Part shown: positions 53,433 to 64,000 of the stretch, in pieces | Layout of the letters: every line of letters begins with the position of its first letter | Numbering within the stretch: position 1 is the first letter of the stretch | NCBI GenBank assembly: GCA_023653785.1 | Contig: JAMKCH010019767.1 | Location: 140,672-204,671 of the forward strand | DNA length: 64,000 bases | Direction: 5' to 3' | From: Ophioderma brevispina | Taxonomy: Eukaryota > Echinodermata > Ophiuroidea > Amphilepidida > Ophiodermatidae | Made by a program: the position numbers and the translations under genes | The notes under the pieces: generated by a model | What the model was told of the DNA's origin: nothing | The model's database searches: none | What the model saw: the letters and a program-made list of their open reading frames with translations, nothing else

Positions 53433-55986
53433 CTAGAAAAAATCAACAATGAGAACATGTCAAGAAAGGGGGAAAGTTTTGAACAAGGGTCAAAAGAAAA
53501 CAGGTTTCAATTGTTTTTAAACCTACCCCATGTATTCATCGTGTCGTGAGGATTAAAAAAGTATATAGCTTGCCTACTACGACCATAGTTTCACTATTAC
53601 TAGGCTCATAAACGGTCAGGGTCATCCTGGCGTATTTTTTTTCAGAGTGCTCAAATTTTAACGAAAACTAGTCTCAATTTGCTCGCATTTACATTTAGTA
53701 TTTACTTAGATAGTAGTATTAATTACGCCCCATTACAATTTTGACCTCTAATTACGGTGGCCAAATGGTAAAATGAGGTGCAAGTATTACTTTTTCTGGT
53801 CTTGAGACCAAAATATGGGACATCTTGAAAAAATCGGAGCTTCTGAAAATGTCACCACAGATGACCTTGAACATTTGTTGCCCTATAACTATTTAAATAT
53901 ATAACCCATAGGAACCAACTATCCCTTTTTAATCCTTAGGAATATGGCCGAAATGTTGGTATAGATTTCAGTACAATTATACCTACTTTATATTTCCCCC
54001 TCGTACAAACCAAACCTGTGCTCCCTCAAAATCGTGGTCAACTGCTCCTTATACGTCTAGACTTTTGATATGCTATTGTCTCATCAACTGTTCTTAGTAT
54101 ACAACGCCAATTGTTTCAGTTGCAATTATTTTCGAGTCAAACCCTTGTTTTTTTTAAAATTTTCGCGTTATGCCCTCACTTAAAGTAACAGGGCGGGTTA
54201 AATAACATACTACAAATTGCAGACTGACTACCTTGGACTACTAAGAGTGCTCAATCCATGGAAGAGCGTATAAAATTTGTCAAATGATAAACATTGCTAA
54301 TAGACATCCTCATCTAATCCAATATGAGGGTGAAACCCTGATTAGCTAAATACATGGCATGCGTAATCAGTCAGAGTAAGCCCGGATGTTGAATAGTGAC
54401 TTACAACTTAGGCACGTTCGGTCGTATGGCTTATTGGCATAAACGGTCAATTGCAATAACACGTACTTGTGACGCACATAATTATTCAGAGATATTATTA
54501 TAATAGGTCTTAACCCTGGTGTACCTTTAAGCATTTTTGTAACAAAACTCCCGAAGGAGGGGGGGGGTGGTTTACACCCCTTTTGTTTTTTCGTTACTGA
54601 ACATCTGATTTCTGGTAATTTTGGTACCAAGGATAGCGTAGAGTTTCTTTCTTCTTCTTTCTCATTGGTACCAAAATAATGTACCACCATCAACACCTTA
54701 TACTACATATCCTAAAATGCTTCTGATTATATAAAACTATCATTTTCCATCAGTAGAGTCAAAAACCGCAATGAAAATCTGATTTTTCTGAACTTTTGGC
54801 GAAAAAATTGAATTGTCCCGCTAGTCAACACTGTGTTTTTATGTAATTGGCAGTTTTGCTGACTTGCGAACTTTATGACGTCATTGTGAGGTAATGCTTT
54901 TTGGTACTCATTTTGATATCAATGGAAATAGGGGGACCTTAGCTATCTATTGATACCTAAATCTTGTGATATTCCTTTGTTGTGCTAGAGCATGTTGGTA
55001 CTTCCCTCCCGAAAAAAGGGGGGGGTGGTTGTCACCAACCCTATCCTCACTTTGGGATCACCCTGTATCTGACCTATACCCCGGTATAGTTGTGAAAGGG
55101 GGGGGGGGGTGGTATGCCGAGCGTTCAACGCTGCTTTATCCCTTAAGGAGAACCCGTACAACGAATAATATACACTTTATACCTCATATATAATCCCCTG
55201 TCATCTGCTTGGTTAAAAGTGGGAGGCAAATTCAACTAGCTTCAAGAATTGACCACAATGAACTATCCCTGGAGAGCGCGCTCTCATTCATGACCTAACC
55301 CTGGACACCCTCTTACCCAATAGAGACCGCTGTACGGACCTATATATCCATCCGTATTATGAGTGTACATCTTGATGCTGGTGTAAGAGATCGCATTTGC
55401 ATTTTGAACGGATTGCCGAACCAGCCGGGATCTGGCCGAACTGACAGTACGAGAAACAAAAATGTAGGTCAAGTCTGATGCAGGCTTGGCAAGGAATGGC
55501 TGAATCGCAGGACCGTAGTCATGCTATGAGCTTGTAGAGATCTGAAAGGAAAATCAGAGTCCTGCAACTCAAAGGGCTAATACCAAAACGGCAGAAATAC
55601 ACGTGAAGATATTCGAGGATTATTAAGTTGAAACCGATAACGGCCATCATGAAGGCCGTTTTGTAAAGTTGCTGATGAATTCGGAGTTGTACGCCATGCT
55701 TGCCGACAAAAAAATGGGCAAAGAAGTCGATACGGTGTGGAATCCATTTTGGTTCCAACATCACTTCCTGAACACAAGAAGGGTGATGCTAATTCTCCAT
55801 AAGTTTTGGACCCTAAGTTACACAAAAATTGAAACATGCATGACATGCCATGGCCTACACATACATGATATTATAGGCCTGTGTTAGCACCTGGATTCTT
55901 AGAAAAGACTGTCCTTTTAAACCAAGCAGTGACAAGAATCTATATCGTCGGTTATTAAAAACAAATATTGACTGATTTTATTCGGA
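53433..55986. other. No supported gene; G-run repeats
   Basis: Contains TCCCGAAGGAGGGGGGGGTG near 54,548, TCCCGAAAAAAGGGGGGGGT near 55,006 and a run of about 12 G near 55,098, which look like fragments of one dispersed G-rich family. A CACCCTGTAT end lies near 55,063. Overlapping frames at 55,519-55,887 on both strands are unrecognised. Confidence 0.4.
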
Positions 55987-56102
55987 GCATGGTTGAAAGT
56001 ATAGGCCCTCGGTGATCTCGTAACCAAAACGATGCCCCTCGGCTTACGCCTCGGGGCAATGTATGGTTTCGAGATAAACTTGGGCCTATAGTTTCACCAT
56101 GC
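55987..56102. mobile_element. Small palindromic element, GCATGGT ends
   Basis: GCATGGTTGAAAGTATAGGC on the left pairs with GCCTATAGTTTCACCATGC on the right; inside, GATCTCG-AACCAAAAC pairs with GTTTCGAGAT imperfectly, and a central GCCCCTCGG-CTTACG-CCTCGGGGC hairpin forms the tip. The entire 116 bp folds on itself. Non-coding. Confidence 0.82.
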
Positions 56103-57714
56103 CCCTCATAGCAGTCATATTTGTATATATATACACTATAAATAATTAGTGACCACATATCGAGTGGTTTCATAAAAAAACGGAATTTATATTACCCAAC
56201 AAAATAACAAGCATAGTCTGATCCAGGTTGATATTTAAAAATCGCCGCTAGTGTATATCGTGTAATGCGATACGACCGGCACTTTAGGTCATTACATGCC
56301 CATAGCGAAATACAAATCAATACAAATTATGAAGCATAATGTGTGAAGATGAGATGACGCTACTGTGCCGTCCGGTATCGCAATAACACAAAAAACCAAT
56401 CAGTAGCGCGAATTTCAAATCGCGCATGGTCAGACAGAAGCTTTTAATCATTTATGGTTAGTATAATTCCGTTTTACCATGAAAACCACTCCATATATGT
56501 TCAATAATTGTTTTATAGCGATATTTCTAATTATTCTTGCATACAGGTTCTCCTTAAGTGATAAGGTCTTGTGCACTCCCGTGTGTGTATAAGGACCCCT
56601 AGTGAAAACCACTTTGCCAGTGGTGGAATTTTTAACCAAAAATCTGGTCATTGAGAGGGGACCTCAACACAACTAAATAACAGGAAAAACAAATGAAAAA
56701 TGGTTGTACGATTCAAAATGGCGGTCCAAAAAAACCGATTTTTGGAAAGCGTGCACCAATTCCCACGCCGCCGAAGGTCCATTCTCCGATAAAGTGTTCA
56801 AAACAAAGTCGTTTTTTTGTGTCGTCACAGTCATGACGTTTAGTTTTTAAAGCTTGTTTTTTGGCCTTTAAGACTGCATGTTCGGAATATAAATTATACT
56901 TAGGAGTATGTTTTCAAAATGATCGGACTCGATGTGTAACCGGATGAGAAAGTATCAATCAAGAAGGCTAAAGATGCATAATTCTGGTTTTCGTCACGTC
57001 GCCAGCCCAAATCCGTTCTTTAAAATGTTGTCCCTGCTCGTTAACAAGAGAGCATATCACAGATATGGCATTGCATTTTTATCAGCCTCTTTTATGCACT
57101 AATGTTAAGTTTTAAAAAAATGATAATAGTGGATTATTTAAAGTTTCGCAAGAGAGTTCTCTGAGAGCATTCGCCAATATTGCAGCCAGATACTTTACCA
57201 TAATTCGAATGGATACAAAAATTGCTAAAAATAAGCTGAAAACCAATGTTCCAATATGTGAAAATCGAGATAGATTTCAATGTTATATTATACAGTTTTG
57301 CATAAAATTGGTTTCAACCGTAAAATTTCCAGCCCTGTTAATGAAAGAAATCCCTCCTGTTACGTTCATACCGCGACGGATACGTTACATCCCTCCCGCT
57401 ACGCTTTTGCCAATATGGCGTGACTACATAAGTGAATAAACACACCTATGCCTTTAGTATGAAAGGAGGTAATCACCTGATAACGTATAAAAGTCGGGGA
57501 AGCACGTACTTCACCAAGAACAGCAAAGAATAAGAAGAAAGAGAAAAGGGCCCCCGACAGATACGTTACCCAGATTACGTTACTTAAGTGTTAACATTAG
57601 GCATTATACTTAAAATCGGATGATTTTTAAGATCACCCATGCATTGTTCCTGTTATGAGAAATATTAAAGTTTACGATTTTCAATGATTTTCAAGATTCC
57701 TTGAATGTTTTTTT
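56103..57714. other. No supported gene
   Basis: AT-rich. ACGTTACATCCCTCCCGCTAC and related GATACGTTACC blocks near 57,360-57,400 and 57,560-57,585 recur locally. No coding exon recognised. Confidence 0.4.
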
Positions 57715-57930
57715 TCGTCATTTTGGAGACCACACTTGAAACACTTTAACGTAGAATGGCCCGCCGAAAAAATGAAACCACCACTTTCCCGAAGGACTTT
57801 TTCCAGAAAATTGGCTCATAATAGAAGAAAATAAAAAACAGAAAAAAACTAAAAAATCAATAAATTTTTTTTTAAAAGTACTCCAGTACGATTTCAGGGG
57901 GAAAAAACAAATTTTGAATAGCGACACAAA
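57715..57930 (-). repeat. Dispersed repeat, copy 2
   Basis: Matches 43,610-43,870 in the same orientation (CCACTTTCCCGAAGGACTTT, TTGGCTCATAATA, then an A-rich middle). No terminal inverted repeats seen. Confidence 0.6.
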
Positions 57931-58240
57931 AATGCTTATTAAATTATGCTAATTAGGACTAATTAACGTCAGGACGATTTCATTTTTTTCACACCAAAAC
58001 ATGCGCAAACTGATATTTAGGTAATTACATAAAATTTTGGGCAAAAAAAATTTTACCGGTTTAAAAAGGCGTACGAAAAATAAAAAATGTTGGGGTCCCA
58101 CGTGGACCCCCAAGTGTTAAGATAAATTTTTTGTAATGTCTTATGGATTGTTTTTGTTGTTGATGTTGTTGTGTTATTTTAGGGGGCAAATGAGAGATCT
58201 TACTTAACCGGAGTATTCAGTAGGGTTGCAGTATATGGAA
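57931..58240. other. AT-rich spacer with a CACGTG palindrome
   Basis: A near-perfect short palindrome GGGGTCCCACGTGGACCCC lies at about 58,094-58,112. It contains an E-box core, but with no gene nearby it is more likely a repeat edge. Confidence 0.4.
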
Positions 58241-58242
58241 TT

Positions 58243-58490
58243 CTGTCGGAAATCACCCTCCAGGAGCGCGGTAGAAGCGTGCAAGAAGTGAGGCACATGC
58301 CCGTTAGTGCAGTTTAGTGCGAATAGACATTACATCAAAGCGTAACTGGTGTTGCACATTTGTGCGTGGCTGAACGGGGCCATTTTAAAACAATTTTTAA
58401 GAGCGGGTTCATTTTGACATTATTTAAAAAAGTGCCGGAAAATTTTACGCTCCGAGAGCACGGTAGTAGCGGGGCAGGACGTGCAAGGTA
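58243..58490. repeat. Two copies of a CGGAAAA...GGAGCGCGG-TAG-AGCG motif
   Basis: CTGTCGGAAATCACCCTCCA then GGAGCGCGGTAGAAGCGTGC (about 58,243-58,285) and GTGCCGGAAAATTTTACGCT then CCGAGAGCACGGTAGTAGCG (about 58,431-58,475). A third copy, CTGTCGGAAAACCCGATCCA then GGAGCGTGGCAGGAGCGCG, lies at 59,988-60,030. Each is followed within about 40 bp by an ATGCATAA/ACGCATAAC-like sequence. Confidence 0.65.
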
Positions 58491-58499
58491 CGCATAACA

Positions 58500-58893
58500 A
58501 ATTTTATATAGCGCCTATGATACATATCTAGCGCTTTACAAATAATAAACCCAAACTGAAAGGGGTTTGGAGGAGCTTTTTAAAAGAGGGTAACGTATGA
58601 GCTTCCGAAGTGGGGAAGGGGAACCTCATTCCCATAGCCGGGCCATACACAGGTAGAAGCTTTGTCACCACAGATTTTGAGAGTCCTGCGTATTTTCACC
58701 GGGGTGGAACTTGCCAGGGGCGAAATTTCTATAAAGAGTTAGATAAGTCCAAGTTTATATCATTACAGAGGTAAACAGGGCAGAATTTGAGACACATTGA
58801 CACATTATGACGAGAAGTTTGAAATGTAACACGTTGTCTGACAGGCAGCCATGCAAGATCATTAAGGTAATGTGGATATTGTCAAAAACCGAC
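58500..58893. repeat. Possible retroposon fragment with TATAGCGC...TAGCGCTTTACA
   Basis: TATATAGCGCCTATGATACA followed by TATCTAGCGCTTTACAAATA at 58,504-58,545 resembles a dispersed animal repeat motif (TATAGCGC, then AGCGCTTTACA). The sequence up to 58,893 has GGGAAGGGGAACCTCATTCC and is otherwise featureless. Confidence 0.45.
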
Positions 58894-59417
58894 TTAAAGG
58901 ACAAGATTGGCACATTTTTGAAGAGCGCCCCAATTTTCCAAATTTGATATTTTTGGCACAGTTACGTTGTAATTGCTAGGAAACTATACCTGCGAAACGA
59001 GAATTGCTAAAAATGCGTATTATCATAAAGTAACGCGCTTTTTTAATTAGAATTGGTTCCAGATTTGACTTAACGGCAGATCTTGAAATGCTTATCTTTT
59101 TGTCCTTCCATGATGACAGATGCCACTCGAGAAAATAACCTCTCACTATGACTTGGCCTGAACCAATAAACAACTAATGTAGGAGCGTATATACACGTAC
59201 ATGGCGCGATTTCCCAGCTATTTCACATTAAGGCCGTTTCCAGCATCCGTTGAATTCGGGGCCCCGATATATTATTCTAATTACAAAATTCCTTCTTTTG
59301 TGAGTACAGACATTTTCGAGCCCTTAACCATTCACAGGTCTAGTTTCTACAGTTACCAATGCATTTTTTGAAAAATTTGGGGGCGCTCTTCCAAAAATGT
59401 GCTAATATTGCTTTTAA
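58894..59417. mobile_element. TTAA-bounded foldback, copy 2
   Basis: TTAA then AGGACAAGATTGGCACATTT at the left, and ATGTGCTAATATTGCTTTTAA at the right. The left arm continues TTGAAGAGCGCCCCAATTTT and the right has GGGGGCGCTCTTCCAAAAAT. The middle contains CCGTTTCCAGCATCCG, matching the complement of CGGCTGCTGGAAACGG in copy 1, so the two copies lie in opposite orientation. Non-coding. Confidence 0.88.
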
Positions 59418-60850
59418 ACTCGAATATAAACGAAAGGCCTTGTTCTGGATGCGTTGCAATTTATTGAGAGATGAGTCGGAAATGTCAGCCAAGAGCGAGT
59501 TTGCCAGATCAAGACGCGACAGACTAGAGATCGTGCAATGTGATCAATGGTGATGACAGGAATCCACATCAAGATATCTTCTTAGACGTCAATGTTGCGA
59601 TAGTACTCAAACAAGTTCATTGGTGTGTTTGCTCATAGACACGTTATTGTCAAAATGAATATCAAGGTTGCGAACTGAGGTGAGCACGTATTAACGAGCA
59701 AGATATGGAACCCACCTTGAGATGAAGGATCAAACATTAACTTCCAATGGTGGTGAAGAAATTCCTTTTTTTTCCATATTTAAGTTTAACTTGTTTATTG
59801 GGTCATCGCAATTACTTATGTCCTCTGACGCAGTTCTGTTTTTTTTTTTTTCAATTTCAGCAAAATAGTCAGTAGGGTGCTTTGGATCAAAAGATGTGTA
59901 TGTTGAAAATCGTCGGCGTAAGTGATAAGTAGTTATGAGGGGAATGTATAAGGTAGACAGAAGCCCTTGTGCAAGTATCACGGTATATCTGTCGGAAAAC
60001 CCGATCCAGGAGCGTGGCAGGAGCGCGTAAAGGCGCGAGTAATGGAAGCTATGCATAATGAACCCCCCCAAAAGAGAAAAACCGCAAAAATAATTAGTAA
60101 TAATAATAATATGCATTATGCCAAATACTGGACCTAAAACCTCATTTTATTCTCGTGAGCAAGTACACGATAAAAAATACCAATGCTTAAAAAATTTTCT
60201 AAAAAAGTGGTTTGCATTCCTTATTAATCTATTTCCAGAATACATAGGAGGGGTAAATCGAAAATTACAGGAAAGCTTAGGGGTTATCATTGTAAACCAA
60301 AATAATAAGCATATTATTATCTCTGTCATATTTGAGTAATCCCAACATCTTTAAAAGAAGTTCAAAAAGATTTCGCGTTAGAGCCTTTTGGGACCATATC
60401 GCCAGTGTAAGTAAACCACAGGGACTATGATCAAAAACACCTACAGTGGTATGAACGTTTGTGGAATTTGTGAAACACAAGACGCTCCTGACTTCGAAGG
60501 GGTGGCCATCTCAAGGGTAATGGAAAGCTTAAAGCAGAATGAACTGAACCACCAATTTCGTCTGTTGTTACACACGAGTGGACTTGGAAAGAGACTCCAC
60601 CTCCACCGAAAGTACCCATATATGAATGGTGTAAGAAACTGAAGTGTCCCACTATGAGAGAGTGTGTCCTAGCTACATAGCAACATGTACGGAAATAAAC
60701 CCGTGATTTGTAGACGAGGCTTGGGTACAGTGCTGGGGAACAAAAATATGATTAGGATCACTCAATGGAGAACACAATAGGCAGAGTGTGGTAGGACAAT
60801 CAGTCACACGGACACTGTAAATATGGCCACCGGCAATAAACATCCACCAG
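59418..60850. other. No supported gene
   Basis: Minus-strand frame 59,730-60,116 (128 codons) spans the third copy of the CTGTCGG motif and is not accepted. Overlapping opposite-strand frames at 60,118-60,339 and 60,427-60,652 are unrecognised. Confidence 0.4.
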
Positions 60851-62435
60851 TTCCTGCGTCTTGAGGTGCTACAAAATCTTAATCCACGGAAAATCTGCGT
60901 GGCCCCGACAACATACGCCCAAGAGATTAACAGACACTTGCTGATGTATTGCAGGATCCCCAATGGGCAAGGATCTTCAAAAAATCTCTGACTGAAGGTG
61001 TCGTGCCAAAGGATTGGAGGCATGCAAACGTTACCCCCATCTTTACGAAAGGTCAGAAGTACGACCCAGCTAATTATAGACCTATTAGCCTGACTGATGT
61101 CTCTAAATATCATGGAGCATATATCTGCAGTAGTATTAGTCTTTTGCAACTAATCGAATATGTTTTATGCTTTACACATGGCTCCGAGATTAGAGGTCCT
61201 GCGCGACGCACTGCTACGAATTTATCAAGATATTGCTAACAAATGCAGCATATTTCAATCCGACGTGTGCGGACTGGGACTTTTCGAAGGCTTTCGACAA
61301 GGTTGGGACATAACAGACTGATTGAGAAATTGAGAGGGTACGGCATAGGGGGGAGAAACCAACTCTTTGATTAAGAGCTTCCTCAGCACCTTTTAACTCA
61401 ATCATGTGCTTGATGGTGTTTCTCAGTGTGATCCTAATTCTTTCAGGAGTGCCGCAAGGGTCAGGTCTTGTCCGTGGGTTTATTATCTTGTGTTACATAA
61501 AATGACATCGCCCAAAACCTGCATTCCACTACACGTTTATTTTTGCGATACCATTATATACTGACCTCAATAGCAAGGAGGAATTGCCGAGTTACACCAA
61601 CAGGATCTCGACACCCTAACAAAATGGGAACATAAGTGGATGATGGAATTTCATCCCGATAAGGTAGCTCATTGGCATTACTCGTAAAAGAAATGCATTT
61701 GTGTTCAATTCCACCCTAATGCGCAGCAGCTTAAACATGTAAGTACAACCAAAACTTGGGGTAACCATATCTCATGATTTTGCTGGAAAAAGCACATTGA
61801 TCAACTACTTTAAAGGCCACCGCCAACTCATTTCTGCGTCGTAACATCAACATCTAGAGACCCCAATGTCAACAACAGGCTTAAAACAAATCCTTGTGCT
61901 ACCAATCTTGGAGTACAGTAGCACCGTCTGGAATCCGTACTCTAGCACGCAGATCAGAAAAGTCGATGGTACAGCGTCGTGCAGATGTTCCGCCCTTCTG
62001 CTTACACTCGTACATCAAGCTTCGTATGCTATGCTACAGAGCTTGAGTGGAAACCTTGGCTGAGAGGCGTAGACTGCAAGACTTGCTATATTTTACCAAA
62101 TCTAAATCATCACGGTCGCCATAATGCTTCAAATTACCTCGTATCCAAGCATCTTCTCAACCAACCCGAACGTGAGAAATTCATATGCATTCACATTCAC
62201 ATTCCTCTAAAGACTACCACAGGATGTTTTATTTTCCCCGCACCTGTTGCGTGGATTGGAATATCCTTCCCCAGTCTTCTGTTCAGAGGTCCCTCAGGTA
62301 GAGAACCCCCCCCTCGTTAAGAGGTCCATACATGCTGACCTATACCTGCACACAGCCCACTCACCAGTGCGTGAGCTTCAGTATTCAAGTTAGCACTATA
62401 CTGGATGAAGATGAGTAATCTACGCATCCAGGTAA
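60851..62435 (+). mobile_element. LINE remnant, plus strand, CR1/Jockey-like
   Basis: 5'-truncated non-LTR retrotransposon. It reads RGPDNIRPR near 60,898, [20 protein letters not shown] (60,951-61,010), HANVTPIF and [15 protein letters not shown] (to about 61,110), DFSKAFDKV near 61,283, NRLIEKLRGYGIGGRN across frames to about 61,362, SGVPQGSGLV near 61,445-61,470, then the thumb and C-terminus, with SFLRRNIN, ILEYSSTVWNPYSSTQIRKV (61,908-61,968), ASNYLV and a final DWNILPQ-like segment near 62,254. It ends near 62,430 at the TTAA element. Confidence 0.85.
60951..62320 (+). pseudogene. Reverse transcriptase of the plus-strand LINE
   Basis: Many frameshifts; the catalytic YADD loop is not readable (the region near 61,555 reads FAIPLYTD in one frame). 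The block order identifies RT: palm motifs [16 protein letters not shown] and SGVPQG, then the post-RT region with AERRRLQDLLYFTKS (near 62,065-62,105) and NASNYLVSKHLL (near 62,126-62,161). This copy is dead and more decayed than the LINE at 37.8-39.7 kb. Confidence 0.82.
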
Positions 62436-62437
62436 TC

Positions 62438-62833
62438 TTAAAGAGACGCTGGCTCATTGAAAAATATGCGCCCCAGATTTTTCAAAATTGATACTTTTGC
62501 CAATTTAGCCCTCACTTGAACTGATTAAAGCCCAAATCAGCGGTATTATGGGTAAAACAATCGATTTTATAAAATAAATGACGCCAGAGTCATTAATTCA
62601 CCAGACGACTAAATTCTTCTCTCACTGCTTTGCATGAACAAACCCATCCTAAGTACAGCGAAAATGACCAAATAACCAAATGTTCAACTATGGTGACCAG
62701 ATTTTTTAAGTTACGAATCCGCACCAAACTCGCAGCACGTCAGACTGCCCAACACAAGATGGTTCTAATATTCGCTACGGATAGTAGTGGGCAAATCAAT
62801 GTCAACTTGATGACGCGGAGTAATTGCCTTTAA
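62438..62833. mobile_element. Possible TTAA-bounded element, divergent third member
   Basis: Starts TTAAAGAGACGCTGGCTCAT then GAAAAATATGCGCCCCAGAT and TTTTCAAAATTGATAC, which resembles the arm of the foldbacks at 52,139 and 58,894. A TTAA at 62,830-62,833 follows GGAGTAATTGCCT, but the right arm does not match the left well, so the right end is uncertain. Confidence 0.5.
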
Positions 62834-62959
62834 TTTACCGTCCGAAATGTCAATTGCTTTTGAGAAAATATACCAGTCCTACCATGTCAATCATAAAATT
62901 CCTTCACTTTCTTATATAACTAGTAACTTTTCTGACATTTATACAGCATTTTTTTTCAG
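62834..62959. other. Possible intron end
   Basis: AT-rich, ending in the polypyrimidine tract and AG (ATTTTTTTTCAG) that precedes the candidate exon at 62,960. Confidence 0.35.
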
Positions 62960-63070
62960 ATGCCATGCGAAAGGTATCACCCAAATGTTTGCTCCTCCGG
63001 CAGCCCCGGTTGTGGTGTATAACTTAAGTGCTTTCGTAAAAGGTCAAATTGGATCATACTGCACCCTTAC
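62960..63070 (+). CDS. Candidate exon, unrecognised
   Basis: A strong 3' splice site (CAGCATTTTTTTTCAG) precedes an open frame that reads CHAKGITQMFAPPAAPVVVY, then NLSAFVKGQIGSYCTLT, with a possible donor (CTTAC before GTAACA) at 63,070. Composition is protein-like. Shifted by one base, the plus-strand frame continues openly through NWIILHPYVTGSAHLISTN to a stop at 63,403 (LLFKPHMMFRVTITPRLSWK and onward). Either one exon with a frameshift or an unrelated open frame; I know no matching family. Confidence 0.28.
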
Positions 63071-63403
63071 GTAACAGGAAGCGCCCATTTGATTTCCACT
63101 AATCCTGCCGATTTTACTACCCAACAAGTTATTAAACTTTTGTATTACTCTCACGGTAACCATATCAACATTGATATACTTTCAAAGTTGTGGGAAGAAG
63201 AAACGGAATTATTATTCAAACCTCACATGATGTTCCGAGTCACTATTACGCCACGTTTATCTTGGAAAGCGTTCATTATCCTGTTTCAGAACTCAGTTAT
63301 CGTATACTTACTTTTAAAATGCGGTAGATTTAATCTGGCTGTCAGCATAACGGGCGTTGTCCTGGAGGAAAATCGTTTGCTCTTTGCATGTTCAGTCAAG
63401 TAA
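63071..63403 (+). pseudogene. Unrecognised open frame following the candidate exon
   Basis: Open from about 63,047 to the stop at 63,403, about 118 codons, with no ATG near its start. It has GNHINIDILSKLWEEETELL and a hydrophobic stretch near 63,280-63,310. Continuity with the candidate exon requires a shift, so I label it a broken or partial coding region of unknown nature. Confidence 0.22.
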
Positions 63404-64000
63404 TCCATTTTCACCTAGCACGATTTTTAAGATAAGGTAGAGAAGAAATTTCAGAGACATTGTACAGTAGTACGTGATAAACGCAATGACTTGGTTGGCA
63501 TTTAATATCATATACCTCGTCCTTCCAAGGGCGGGAGTTGCTCCCGCCTTTCTGCCAAGTGGAGGGCAGAGCATCGCATATAAAGAATGGTTTAATTCTT
63601 GGAATTTTCCTAATAATTTAAACTAAACATTTCAATATTAGACTGAACTTTGTTAGTAAAAAAACGAACCATAAACAAAGAATGAGTTTGGAGAATGTTT
63701 ATTGTCTAACGACCTAAAAACAGTAACAATCAGTGGCTGAAAAGTGGTAAAATTTTAAAGGCCAAAACTCGTCATATGGTGTCCTTTCGAAAGATTTTTT
63801 TTCCGGTGTCGGAACCTAGAGAAATGCCCATTTCACATGTTAGTAATTTGTATGGTTTACCTTTTCTCTTCGTGAAATAGTGGGCGCTTTGATGGGGTTT
63901 TAGCCATATTGCCATTGTGCTCCTAAAATTTGACTTAGTATATAGTGCACGGCAATTTAAAAGGGTTAAACCGAATGTTAAATACTCACATAATTTGCGC
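63404..64000. other. No gene seen; one GC-rich hairpin
   Basis: GGGCGGGAGTTGCTCCCGCC (about 63,529-63,548) is a strong short hairpin in an otherwise AT-rich stretch. It may be a repeat edge; a terminator role is not expected in this kind of genome. Confidence 0.45.

Noticed and set aside
63529..63548. GC-rich hairpin as a transcription terminator
   Set aside because: Intrinsic terminators of this sort are a bacterial feature; this is animal nuclear DNA.
1..64000. CRISPR array, phage or bacterial gene cluster
   Set aside because: No regular short repeats with unique spacers, no dense long ORFs, and clear eukaryotic retrotransposons and introns throughout.

Overview
This is AT-rich, intron-rich eukaryotic nuclear DNA made mostly of decayed transposable elements. 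The mix (CR1/L2-like LINEs, one with an SGNH-hydrolase module, a Gypsy LTR element primed by tRNA-Pro, tRNA-headed SINEs, a Tc1-like transposon and many palindromic TTAA- or TA-bounded elements) and the TRPC-type cation-channel exons point to an invertebrate animal. A marine invertebrate, perhaps a deuterostome such as a hemichordate or lancelet, is my guess; nothing in the window proves the phylum. There are no bacterial operons, no CRISPR and no phage.

Layout: 0-9 kb holds a TTAA-bounded repeat, half of a foldback element, a LINE RT fragment and two SINE copies in opposite orientations. 10.5-16.1 kb is a run of inverted-repeat elements: a TA-flanked foldback, a 1.5-kb Tc1-like transposon 13 bp further on, a 0.9-kb foldback and a TTAA element. 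16.6-21.6 kb is one long minus-strand LINE with recognisable remains of an ORF1 hydrolase, APE endonuclease and reverse transcriptase. 22.7-26 kb is a plus-strand Gypsy element (LTR, primer site, gag, protease trace, end of RT). 27-32 kb holds tandem duplications, repeated GCCATTTT motifs and three small inverted-repeat elements. 33.3-35.5 kb is a second LINE lineage with two C-terminal modules in series. 36-39.7 kb holds a SINE and the best-preserved LINE, with a clean 3' tail.

42-46.6 kb carries the only host gene I can support: two minus-strand exons of a TRPC-like channel (46,242-46,562 and 42,237-42,445) plus a tentative exon between them, with mobile elements in the introns. 47-64 kb is again repeat-rich: a TGAGTAA palindrome, a SINE, a second copy of the first TTAA repeat, two copies of a 0.5-kb TTAA foldback in opposite orientations, a plus-strand LINE remnant, and two unrecognised splice-flanked candidate exons.

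No undescribed functional system is demonstrated. The strongest unusual signals are (i) at least five distinct repeat families cut at TTAA, several palindromic, in 64 kb with no piggyBac transposase in the window; (ii) the serial LINE C-terminal modules; (iii) the TRPC exon that begins at an ATG two codons after an in-frame stop; and (iv) the dispersed poly-G elements. All coordinates were read by eye; ends of decayed elements are approximate.
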